Below are positions 1-9,783 of a stretch of 64,000 nucleotides of DNA, one piece after another. Under the pieces are notes generated by a model. The model was not told the DNA's origin and searched no databases. It was given only the letters and a program-made list of their open reading frames with translations. A program made the position numbers and the translations under genes. Where the stretch lies: the NCBI GenBank assembly GCA_914767885.1, contig CAJZBQ010000038.1, positions 667,295 through 731,294 on the forward strand. Direction: 5' to 3'. The first letter of the stretch is position 1. Each line of letters begins with the position of its first letter. This DNA is from Blepharisma stoltei (taxonomy: Eukaryota > Ciliophora > Heterotrichea > Heterotrichida > Blepharismidae).

Positions 1-1045
1 TAAATCATAATATTAGCATTAAATACTTATCGAGAAATCCTCTGCAAGCCAATGGTTACAACTCATCTCAATTAGCGCTGCACTAATATTGCAAGTCTAT
101 GCACGGCCTTGCATTTGATTCTCCTTCCAAGCAAGAGCCAGCCATTGATTCCCTAAAATAAGAGCTGCTGGTCCATACCATGCTTTAAAAGCTGCTTTCT
201 AGAAAATTTGAAAAATCGAATTTTCTCGATAAATAATAGAAGTCTAAGCTAAGATGCAACGTCTGGCACAACACTAAAGTGTTGCCTGGCTAGCCTAGGA
301 GATGCCAGAGTCAGCGATAGACTATCTCTTTCCATTTACCCATGAGGGTAAAAGACTGATCTGGATGTGTGAGATTGGGCTGATCAGCCCAACATTTCAG
401 CTTCTTAGTCTGGCGGATACACATTTTCGGAGCCTTCTCCTTCCACAAGTTCCCCTGCCCTAATTCGAGACATCTACTACAGGTTTTAGGAAGACATGCT
501 AGCTCACCACGCCATTTGAATTCATACAAAATAATCATAAATTATTCTGACTAAATTTCTTATAAAAATAAAATAAAACTGAAATTAGAAAGGCATTCTG
601 GAAGCTTTTCTTGGTTTTAGATAAAACTAATTACTGGATTATATTTATTTCGTATTTTCTTTAAATAATTAGTGTTATAGATTGAATTTAGGATGCTTCA
701 TAGTATACCATCTAATATTTAATAAGAAAATTATCGAGCAAGATTCAATCAGATGTAAATAAATCAGTGAAGCCAAACACTAATAATATTATATTTACAT
801 CGGGATTGCCGAAATTACCAAAAGCATTTTTTATTAGTATTACCTATTACCTGAGTTAATTTTCATCTCTAATCCCAGGAGCAAGAAAATATCTTATTTT
901 CTTCTTTCTTAAAGTGCAGATTTTTTTTGCCGATAACAAGAGTCAGTTAATTTTTAATACTCGGATTTAAAATATTTGATATGAAAATCTAAATTGATTT
1001 ATAAGTTTTATTTTAGGATGCAAAGTTTAATATAAACAGAATTAG
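1..1045. other. Intergenic, no supported gene
   Basis: AT-rich sequence with a more GC-rich block at about 245-540 that may be a piece of a dispersed element. A 75-codon frame on the minus strand inside that block has scattered cysteines but no recognisable domain. I see no RNA gene. Confidence 0.4.
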
Positions 1046-2034
1046 CTAGAAATTCATTATTATGATCATTAGTTGTATATTAAAATATTTAATACAGCAT
1101 AATCTATTAGTTACTTGGTTAATATTTCAAAAAGTAATTTTCGAATGATTTTGCTCGCTAAGCAAGAGAGCAGCTAGCTCTCCCAGATAAAATTTGAATT
1201 GTAGCATCACAGGTGCGTCGCTCGACATAGAAATTGAGACTTCTTCAGACAGGCATGACGCTTTATTAAAATGGTTGAGGTATTTCAAGTTCAAATCCAT
1301 GCTTACCGGCTGCGTCACTCTCAAAACCATTTTATGGTCTGGTATTTCAGCTGGTCTTAGCGATACCACCCCACTTCCAATATCCTCATTCACAAATTCA
1401 AAATTAAGTGCTTCTTTATCAATTGACAAAGATATAGGGTTTAGTGCAGGACAAAATGACCTGCAGATTCTTGCAAACTCTAAGCTTGGGACTTTTGCAT
1501 ATACAGAGTAGTCTTGTTCAGGAATCCCAAAGTTTTCAAGCTCAATATCTAACAAATTTAAGGTGAATTCACTAGTCCTCTTGTTGTCTAAGCCTGCAAA
1601 TGCTAATGAAAGGACATTGGAATTGTCAAGTTGTCATAAAAGCACCAAATTCCTAAAATATGACTGTGAATTCTTTTCCATTGGGACTTTTTCATGTGGA
1701 TTTCAAAAAAAATTAGTAATTTTATAGAAAAAAAACTACCCCTTATGGAATTGTCTTCAATTTTGAGTGTGACCGTTTCGTTATTATTAGCCAAATTGAG
1801 AAACTTCGATAGATTTGGTATTGAGATTCCGATGGTTTCGGGATGGCTGCAGTGGTATTCATCGAATTGGTCGGCTTGCAATGTGAGAATTATTAAGGCA
1901 ATTTTGGAAGAATCCATTGTTTTAATGCTGATCCCTTCAGAAGTTATTTCAAGATTGGCTTCTGTAATAAGATCCTTGATAGCTGAAATAAGCTTTTTTA
2001 ATATCGTAGCATTTCCCAACAACGCTTCAAACAT
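1046..2034 (-). CDS. PCNA: PCNA, DNA sliding clamp (interrupted)
   Basis: Homotrimeric clamp that tethers DNA polymerases and repair factors in the nucleus. The product starts MFEALLGNATILKKLISAIK, continues through MDSSKIALIILTLQ, and the interdomain connector FGIPEQDYS leads to PSLEFARICR, all classical PCNA blocks. A 128-bp insert splits the gene inside the first domain; removing it joins EDNS to NVLSLAFAGLD, which matches the family spacing exactly. The C-terminus is odd: the near-invariant YYLAPK motif is absent. The frame reaches a TGA at 1127 after 259 codons, the usual PCNA length; with TGA read as Trp it runs to TAG at 1046. The true end is uncertain. Confidence 0.9.
1628..1755. other. 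Short IES in PCNA with 10-bp direct repeats
   Basis: The 10-mer TGGAATTGTC occurs at 1618-1627 and 1746-1755, one at each border. Removing one repeat plus the sequence between (128 bp) restores the PCNA frame and length. The repeat contains no TA. AT-rich interior without a recognisable family. Confidence 0.85.
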
Positions 2035-2249
2035 GTTATATATAAAAAGTCAAAAAGGGCGCGATTTTTGAGAGATGATACGGGATTATTTTTATATCAG
2101 AAATGAATAGCAGTCTATATGTAAATATTTGCCTTGACACTTGGGTAAGCTTTGAATAAAGTAGGTATTAAATTAATTAATTTTATTTATGCTAACATTA
2201 GAATGAGCTTTGATCACTAAATTATGTGCAGTATTTTATTAGAGGTAAC

Positions 2250-2683
2250 TGACTCCCCCCCCTTTAAATTGAAACAAAAAATTTTGTTTCAATTTAAAGG
2301 GGGGTTAAGAAAATTTTTTTATAAAAAATTTATATATAAAAATTGTTTCAGAGATAAAATTTTATAGAAAATAAATTATATAAATTTTATAATTTCATGA
2401 AAAATTAATTCATAAATTTCTCAATCTCAAAGTGTAAACTTGCTGAAATGGTATTCTTCTAACTCTCCCCATAACAATTGGACAAAATAGAGTTTAATTT
2501 CTAAATCTTATATGTTTGAAGCATATTAAATAGGGTATTAACGTATTTACATATAAAATAATGATTTTTACCTATAAAATTTTCTATTATAATAAAATTT
2601 TGTTTCAATTTAAAGGGGGGGTAATTTCCCAAAAAAGTAGGAATTTTACCTATATTTTGTTTCAATTTAAAGGGGGGGGAGTG
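2250..2683. mobile_element. MITE-B, palindromic, intergenic
   Basis: Begins TGACTCCCCCCCC followed by TTTAAATTGAAACAAAA, with an immediate inverted copy forming a hairpin, and ends with the same unit and GGGGGGGAGTGA. A third internal copy lies near 2600. Same architecture as MITE-A with a different terminal word; borders are TG rather than TA. Diverged relatives lie inside the IES at 47694-48330. Confidence 0.75.
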
Positions 2684-2689
2684 AGGAAA

Positions 2690-3280
2690 TCAATTTGAAA
2701 AGCAAAAAATCATTTAAGAACAAATGATGATTAGACTTATTTTGAGAATTAAGTAAGTTTGAAGGATAAACCCGTGCAATATAATTCCTTTATATAATGG
2801 TCTTGATAGAAATCTGTGAGAGGTTGGGGAAGAGGTAATTAGAGAGCTAAAGAATGATTTGAAAAGTCAGACGGTAAGTCTTATAGAAATAATTAATAGT
2901 TTAGTTTAGTTTATATAATGAGAAAAGAATTAAAATGCTTACGGAATAAAGACTCCTGATGAAACAGTCGATCAGTACTGATGAGTGGCAAAAAGTTTGC
3001 TTGGTGAGATATGTAGAGCATTTCTCAATGGGAAGCCTGCCGAAACAGGAAGCTTTGGTTCTACCCCGAAGGTTTCCTGCCCATGTTAAGCCAATTTTCC
3101 TATCATATTTTCTTTCATTATCGGAACAATCAGGCACTTTCCAGGCGGCTTTGTCCTAAGTTGTCGATGCTTCAGGTTGGAAATCCAAAAAGTGAGGTTA
3201 GGCCCATCCCGATAGAGCCGAGATAGGCAATGGCCATTCGGCTATCTTGTTAGCACATCTAATACTAATTAGCTTATACA
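2690..3280. other. Intergenic, possible retroposon-like block
   Basis: About 2955-3250 is clearly more GC-rich than its surroundings, with a short repeated TAGTT-type run at about 2898-2912, which resembles the tails of the SINE-like elements. I could not find a convincing target duplication. A 66-codon plus-strand frame here has no known domain. Confidence 0.3.
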
Positions 3281-4352
3281 ATGTGTCAAGCTCAGCAGAT
3301 CATATATAAAATTATTGTTCAAAATATGGTCTTCTTATTTCAAGCTAAAAATTACAGGACGTTAAAATCCCTTCTAAGACAGCACACTTTCTTCAAATTT
3401 CCGTTCCCAAGATTCTTTTCAAGCAATTCTGACTCCCTTCCAAAAGACGGCTCAAATGTCGAATGAGATCTCAATAACGTAATTATGGTCTGAAATACGC
3501 CTTATACAGCACATGAATGAGATATTTTAAGATTTTTTAAACAGTGTGGAGAGCCCAAATTGGCCAAGAACTGAACTGCAAACAAATCAAACACACTAAT
3601 ACAGTTTCAAAACGAATCAGAAGTAAATAAAGCTCTTGCATTAAATCGCACTGAATTTATGGGTCGCCCACTTTTTATTAAGAAAATTGAAGGCAAAGAG
3701 GAAAACAAAACAATTTTAGCATGAAATATCCCAAAAATATTAGAACTTAATAAGCTTAAGCTGAAGGAATTTTTTGAAGATTATGGAACGGTAGTTGATA
3801 TTCGCCTAAATAGAAACTACAAAAAAGAATTTTTAGGGAAGGCATTTATTGAATTTAAGAGTACAGAGGATGCGCTGAATGCATTTAAATTACATAATAA
3901 AAAGTTTTTACTACTCCCCCCCCCCCCCTCCGTGAGCGAACAAAAAAATTTTGTTCGCTCACGGAGGGGGGTTAAATTTTTTTTTTTAAAAAAAAATTTA
4001 TATATAAATTTTTATAAAAAATATTTTTTTCGAAATTTAAAAAAATCCTAATTTAAAAAAATTGGGAAGCAAATATTAATTTAATTTGCAAAATTTATGT
4101 TTTAAAACGCAATTTGTTTAAAATTAAACAGAATTAGCTCTAGATTTCATTATACTAATTATCACTTATATATCAAAATTTTTTTCCATTAAAAATTTTT
4201 TCTATTAAAAAAATTTTTGTTCACTCACGGAGGGTGGGTTTTTGGTCAAAAAATGGCGATTTTTCTAATGGTTTTGTTCGCTCACGGAGGGGGGGGGGGA
4301 GTTAGGAAAAAACATACAGCTGACCACAGCAATTAACAAGCCTCCAAGATAA
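3281..4352 (+). CDS. Two-RRM RNA-binding protein, probably organellar (interrupted)
   Basis: After removal of one MITE the product is 226 aa. The first about 55 residues are basic, aromatic and serine-rich (RTLKSLLRQHTFFKF, then PRFFSSNSDS), which looks like a mitochondrial presequence. RRM1 (about 65-135) has VIMVWNTPYTAHEWDI and NTLIQFQ; RRM2 (about 142-215) has TILAWNIP, GTVVDIRL and GKAFIEFKSTEDALNAF, typical RNP-like positions. Several Trp are TGA codons. The MITE at 3914-4304 falls near the end of RRM2 and its removal at TA joins KKFLL to GKNIQLTT, the expected last strand, with stop TAA at 4350. ATG at 3281 is used; ATG at 3326 would also keep the presequence. Confidence 0.85.
3914..4304 (+). 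mobile_element. MITE-A copy 1 (IES) in the RRM gene
   Basis: TA at 3912-3913, then CTC, a long C-run and CTCCGTGAGCGAAC, with its inverted copy forming a hairpin; AT-rich body; internal GTTCACTCACGGAGGGTGGG near 4220; terminal GTTCGCTCACGGAGG and GAGTTA. Excision with one TA kept restores the frame. An alternative left TA three bases earlier also stays in frame. Confidence 0.92.
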
Positions 4353-4381
4353 AATTTGAAATCTTAAAATTAATAATATGC

Positions 4382-7300
4382 TTACAAAATTTCTCTAAAC
4401 CCTTCTAAGGTATTTCGAAAGTCTGAAGAACTCCCACTCGAATTGACACTAATTGAAGATGGCATAATAGGCGAATACATGCTTTCATTGAATGATGAAC
4501 TCCTTTCAAGTTCATCAATTCCATAGTCAAAGTCACTGTTCCTATCCACCTCACCAAACTTGAATTTCACCACAACTGGCTCTGTTACAATTTTTTCAGG
4601 CAAAAAATGCGATTTTTTCTTTTTAATCACTTTTTCACTTCGGAGTGGGAATTCTTCTCCTTCCTCGCTTGAAGACGAGGACCCTAGTATATTTACGTAA
4701 TTTTTATTTTTACCTGACATTTCGCCTTCTTCTTCAACTTTGGAAAGAACTGTTGTCTCTTTGTCTTTATCTCTATCAGAGTCTGGCAGCCTGTATTTTT
4801 CCTGCTTTAGGGTGTCTAGGTACTTCATTGATTTTTGCTTTAAAATGATGTTGTCAGCAAACAAGCTACTTGGCTGTCTGTATAATCCGATAACGTTTTT
4901 TGCATCGAACCCAGCTTTTCAATTGATTTTTCGGTCTTTTCTATCAAAATTAGGAGAGCAGTCGTCTTGGTTTTTAGAAATTAGTCTTTTGCCTCCTTTC
5001 TTTTGAAGCCATTTATCTTTCAAAAATTTGTGATCAAGATCAAGGATGGCTGATGTGCACCGAGTGGCCACATGTCCTAATTTTTTACATAAGTAGCAAT
5101 GAACCCCTAGAATCGCATAATCCTTTGAGCAGCGCTCCTGCAGCAGCCTTGTGATGCTATTAGCGTTAGGAAATTTTTCAAGAATAGTATCAAGGTCATC
5201 TCTCTTCAGAATTAGTAGCTCAGCAAAGCACAAGCACCTTGCTGATGAAGTTCTAGGGTGTTTTGCAAAGAATCCGATTTCTCCGAAGTAATGGTCTTCT
5301 TCTAGCAGTTTAAATACAGATTTTGTGGCTTTATCGAAGAGTTCTATTGTCCCTGAATTAATAAAATAAACACTGGAGCTTTTTTCTCCTTCCTGAATCA
5401 CGATATCGTCAGGTGCGAAGGTTCTATATACAACATCCTTGCTGAGCCTTCCGATGAATTTTTCACTGTACAGCTGTGCGAAGACTTTGCATTTTGCTAT
5501 GTATTTTCCTCTGGTTATCCCAAAAATATCATCCCTTAGAGGCTCAGAAACCATTTTCAAAATGGCGTCTTCGTCAAGTTTATCTAGTTTTTGGTTTGTC
5601 CATATATTCTGAATAAATTAAATTTACTATAATTTACAGCAATAATGGGCAGTTTTCTAATAAAAATACAATATTCACTACCAAAAAGCCAAAGAAATCA
5701 TCTTTTTATGAATAAACTTTAAATATCTCCTGATTTTAAACCTCAAAGATGACGGCAAATAGGCTTTTTTCATATAAATATTCAAATTTATCATTTTTTC
5801 TCTAACTCCCCCCCCCCCCTCCGTGAGCGAACAAAAAAATTTTGTTCGCTCACGGAGGGGGGGGTTAATTTTTTTTTTTAAAAAAAATTTATATATAAAA
5901 TTTTATAAAAAATATTTTTTTCGAAATTTAAAAAAATCCTAATTTGCAAAAATTGGGAAGCAAATATTAATTTAATTTGCAAATTTTATGTTTTAAAACG
6001 CAATTTGTTTAAAATTAAACAGAATTAGCTCTAGATTTCATTATACTAATTATCACTTATATATCAAAATTTTTTTCCATTAAAATTTTTTCTATTAAAA
6101 AAAATTTTTGTTCACTCACGGAGGGTGGGTTTTTGGTCAAAAAATGGCGATTTTTCTAATGGTTTTGTTCGCTCACGGAGGGGGGGGGGGAGTAAAGGAG
6201 TATTCTTTTTCGCCTTGCTTGCTGACTTCTCCACTAATAGATGACAAAACATAACTAAAAATAATCACAGCAATAAACAGCATACAGACACAAAAAAGTT
6301 TTTCATTTGTTGTATAAGGCTTCAAATCTCCATATCCTACTGTAGCGACAGTTGTAATAGAAAAATATAAAGCTTTTACATAAAGTGTAATTATATTATC
6401 ATTGCCCTGCTGATAAGAAAGGCCTACTCACGTAATCGGAGTAGTCGCAGCATCATCATAGCATATAAAAAACCACATGCACGCACATCAGTGAGCTACC
6501 AGTAGCGCAAAAACAATCAATTTTATTACTTGAATTGAGGCATATACATTAAAATGGCGATATGTGTCAACTTGTCCTCTTGGCGCGCAGCAGTCCGAAC
6601 CTTATAGCTATGGCGAACTGAGACGGAATCCGAGCCGAATCAAGTGTCGGCTCAAGAGGTGTATATCCGGGTAGGTTTTGGCTGCTTTCCTGTGGTTGGA
6701 AATGGAGGTGCTCAACAAAGTCCTTTTGATCCAAGGACCTATGGGCATTCTCTACCGAGAAACCGGGAGTTTCGGCCCAGGCCATAGGGGAACAGTCTTT
6801 TTCCTGTAGCTGTCGAAGAAAGGCACTTTGACGCCCGATAGACTCCAAGGATCCTTGGAATCTAGCTACTCAAATCTCCAGTAGCAGGCAAGGCCGCAGA
6901 AATCCATAAGCTGCCAACTCAAGACTGAAGCCTCAAGACAAGAAGGAGACATAAGATACAGGAAGGGCACTCACAAGAGGGATAGACCCTCTGGGCTGGA
7001 GTCGAAAAGTGGATGAACCTCCGGTACGGGAGGTCTTTGGTGGCTGCGTCACCAATATGGCTGACGCCTGACTCTAATAATCCTAACCTGGATTGAGGCA
7101 GCAACTGCAGAGCTTCCTAAAAAACTTTCAAGGTGCCCAATTAAAAGCTTAACTTTCACAATTCTGATAAGAGGGGTAAATTTCAAAATTGAAATGACTT
7201 TAAAAGATGTGGTCACTCCGACGTTGTTATTATTGCTCCGAAATAGATCATGAGAATCAACTATCAGATCAAAAGGAAAAGTGGCAAGAATGTCAATCAG

Positions 7301-7762
7301 AAATCATTTTTTAAGGTAATGCATCATGATTTTTTTCCTAGAGGTTACTACGTGGCCTTTGGCATAGTAAGCTGTATTAAAACTCAAGAATATGTCCAAA
7401 ATAAAATAACTATTCACAGTATTTATAACTTTTATAAGTAAGGCATAATCTCTAACAGGAAACGCTTGTATAAAAGGAATCACTGTTGCTTGAGATGCGA
7501 TTATAAAAATGCTAATTATATTCCAAATCAATTTCAATACATTGTCTGGGTGGATTGTGTACTTGGACTGGCCTTCATTAGATCAGGCAGCCAGCTGGAA
7601 AAAATCACGTCGCGTGTTTCTTTTTTTGATAAAAATCGAGTTTCCTACGTCTTCTAATTTTATTGAAGGGGTTTCTGGATTCTTATTCAGAGTTAAAAGT
7701 GAAATTTCACTTCATTTTCTTCGTGCTGTTAACGCAGGCTTTAAAACTTTCTTTTGTCCCAT
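4382..7762 (-). CDS. Voltage-gated K+ channel with cyclic-nucleotide-binding domain (interrupted)
   Basis: EAG/HCN-type channel subunit for the plasma or ciliary membrane. Removing three inserts (558, 390 and 99 bp) gives 777 aa. In order: N-tail with YTIHPDNVLKLIW leading into S1; S2-S3 with FILDIFLSFNTAYY and KKWFLIDILATFPFD; S4 with KFTPLIRIVKVKLL; S5 AHWCACMWFF; pore helix and potassium filter TVATVGYGD; S6; C-linker LPSSLRFKIRRYLKF; SEPLRDDIF and a CNB domain with FGEIGFFAKHPRTSSARC; a CCHC knuckle (CYLCKKLGHVATRC); and a Ser/Glu-rich tail. Trp in S3 and S5 are TGA. Start ATG at 7762, stop TAA at 4382. The CCHC knuckle behind the CNB domain is unusual. The S4 charges are few. Confidence 0.93.
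5618..5716. other. 99-bp IES in the channel C-linker
   Basis: TGAATAAA (5610-5617) is repeated at 5709-5716 and includes TA. Removal of 99 bp joins RRYLKFI to QNIWTNQKL, the expected C-linker to CNBD transition; read through, a stop codon appears. Confidence 0.85.
5805..6194 (+). mobile_element. MITE-A copy 2 (IES) in the K+ channel
   Basis: Near-identical to copy 1, including the terminal hairpin and internal GTTCACTCACGGAGGGTGGG. TA at 5803-5804 and 6193-6194. Excision joins the end of S6 (SKQGEKEYSF) to REKMINLNIYMKK in frame. Confidence 0.93.
6543..7100 (+). mobile_element. SINE-like insertion (IES) in the K+ channel
   Basis: GC-rich 558 bp between two copies of ATTGAGGCA (6534-6542 and 7092-7100). 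Starts with TTAAAATGGCGATATG, as other members do. Removing one repeat plus insert joins LESFLGSSAVA to ASIQVIKLIVFA between S4 and S5 with no frame change. Confidence 0.88.
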
Positions 7763-8372
7763 TATTAGTAATTTTCATAACTTAATTAATTATGCCTTGT
7801 GATTAAGGCTCTTTCCAAGCATTATGCCTTATAGTCATATTTTTATTCCTCTAATCCTTTAAATTCTCTTCAGCATCAGATACTAATTTTGAGCCTTGGC
7901 TTTGCACCACTTATTTAAAGTCCATCCACCTTAAAATTCCTCACACTCTTAGATTTTGCTCCTTATTTTTCTTAAATTTTCTTATTCATCAGGCTCCAGG
8001 ATTCAGTTATTGCTCCAAAATATTCCAGATCTACTCTTGTTTGCAACATTTTTCTCCTCACTCTCTATTTCTTCAGCTTCTCCTTTGCATTAACTTTCAC
8101 TTTCATTTCCCTTATTATAAATTCTCCAAAAATTCCAAAGTATCTATCAATGCAGCATTTTTCCCTGCATCATCGCAGGCTACCCTGCTCACTCCTTCTA
8201 AGTTCAAATCTTATTCTTCTTCTTCTTCCATTGTCCAGATCTTCTTATCAGTCTTCTTCATCAGCTTTACCACTCTTATCTTTATTTATATTTTTCGCAA
8301 TTTCCGGGTATGCTACCTATCACGGCTGATTCTACTGCTTTATCTCTTTTCAACGCTATTATCTTTACCTTC

Positions 8373-8633
8373 TTATGCATTTAACCAGAGTCCTCAACTA
8401 GACTTTCGAGATCGCTTGAGATTACAATATCAGCATTTACCACATCTAGCTCTTATCTTAGTTTTCACATTCAAATTAATGCCCATATTTAGAGTCATAA
8501 TTATATTCAAATTCCCCATCAAATTTTCATCCTTATACTCATCTAATATACTCCTCTTAATGGATCTTCAATTCATTTCTTCATCTGACCAACAGTCACC
8601 CACTTCAAAGTCTTTAAATGAATTACTGCTCAT
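8373..8633 (-). CDS. Possible small cysteine-containing protein
   Basis: With TGA read as Trp there is an 86-codon frame starting MSSNSFKDFEVGDCWSDEE and carrying ARCGKCWYCNLKRSRK near its end, a CxxCxxC-like cluster. Codon use is AT-rich and several Trp are TGA. I do not recognise the family. It could be the start of a decayed or IES-split gene, because purine-rich sequence continues downstream without a frame. Confidence 0.3.
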
Positions 8634-8708
8634 ATAACTCCTACTTCAGTAGACTGTTGTTCAAAGAAAATGACGCTCATCCATTGAATTTACAAGCCTT
8701 AATTTTAA

Positions 8709-8832
8709 TATAGTTAGGGAGGATGTCTAGCACGGGGCTTTTTTGGCTTGAAAGCAAGCAAAAAACGCCCCGTGCTAGATGGCTCGAAAGCAAGCCAAAA
8801 AAGCCCCCGTGCTAGAAATCCTCCCTAGCTAT
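8709..8832. mobile_element. Palindromic element, family P
   Basis: Terminal inverted repeats of about 42 bp: ATAGTTAGGGAGGATGTCTA, then GCACGGGGCTTTTTTGGCTTG on the left and its near-perfect inverse on the right. The middle carries a partial extra copy. The core GGGGCTTTTTTGGCT recurs in the palindrome at 22803-22889. Confidence 0.75.
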
Positions 8833-9783
8833 ATTTTTATTAGGAATTTAATTAAAAAATTACTAGTAATTTAATATTTGTGGATTCCTCATTTAGGTGG
8901 GGAAATTTTGTATTGAAATTCTTAATTATGAAAAGATACCAATTTGAAAAATTGCCATATTTCTTTATACAAAGCATTTTTGGTGAGCAGCTTGAGGATT
9001 TCCGTAATAGTGAAATTGCAATTAAAAAAGAATACTTTAATTATCAGAAATTGAAAATTAAACTTTAAGATTATATGGAGTTTATAGATTTTTGATATTA
9101 ATTTTAATTATAAGGATCAATAAAAGTACAGTGATATTAAGTAATATCTTAAAACTATTTAAATCATGATTTTATTATTAATTTAAATAAGACTCCATAT
9201 CCAATAAAGCACTATTTAAGTCTTATGGGTGATCGCAAAACTTTAATACCAAAGTTCAGAAGGTTAATTATAGAAGTTAAAATATCTCCATTCAATTTTA
9301 TTAAAAAAATTTAACAGCTTAAATTTTTAAAGTGTATTAAAGCAATTTAAATGATTATAAATATCATAAAAACTCATAAATTATACGAGCCAAAAAAAAT
9401 TACACAATATCTCTATTCTGCATTTATCTTAATTTCCCTTCCTCAAAAAAGATCAATCTTTTGTTGAATTGCTTCATATATTTTTTTTGGCAGATTTAAT
9501 AGCTAATTAAATATGGATATAATTAATAAAACCATACCTTTCAGATATAATTATATAAAAAATATTCCGAAGGAGAGCATTAAATTAATTAATTTTTAAA
9601 AATAAATTTTATTTATCCATTAAGAATCCTCAGTAATTTCAGCATTTATATGCTATTCAGAAGTTTTAAAAGGGTGATTTTAATTTTATTTTTAGTTTAA
9701 TAATTCGGCTTAATTTAAACTTCTAATAAAAATTCATATCATTTAATAAAATAAAACAATCGCCAATACATTGAGATATAAAA

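Larger units (their letters stand above)
7763..9783. other. Gene-poor stretch
   Basis: Upstream of the channel and of the PAS gene. Strongly T-rich on the plus strand to 8640, then one palindromic element (8709-8832), then very AT-rich sequence. A 198-codon plus-strand frame at 8041-8637 has composition expected from T-richness and no domain; I treat it as spurious. A 62-codon frame at 8880-9068 is unsupported. Confidence 0.5.

Noticed and set aside
2940-3010. CTGATGA words suggesting a hammerhead ribozyme
   Set aside because: Two CTGATGA words occur, but no stem II followed by GAAA and no matching stems I and III could be drawn.
6567-7104. Small minus-strand genes at 6.6-7.1 kb
   Set aside because: They lie wholly inside the SINE-like insertion in the K+ channel and match no family.
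8041-8637. 198-codon plus-strand frame, apparently hydrophobic
   Set aside because: Composition follows a T-rich tract (mostly Phe, Leu, Ser); no domain, and the opposite strand looks more gene-like.
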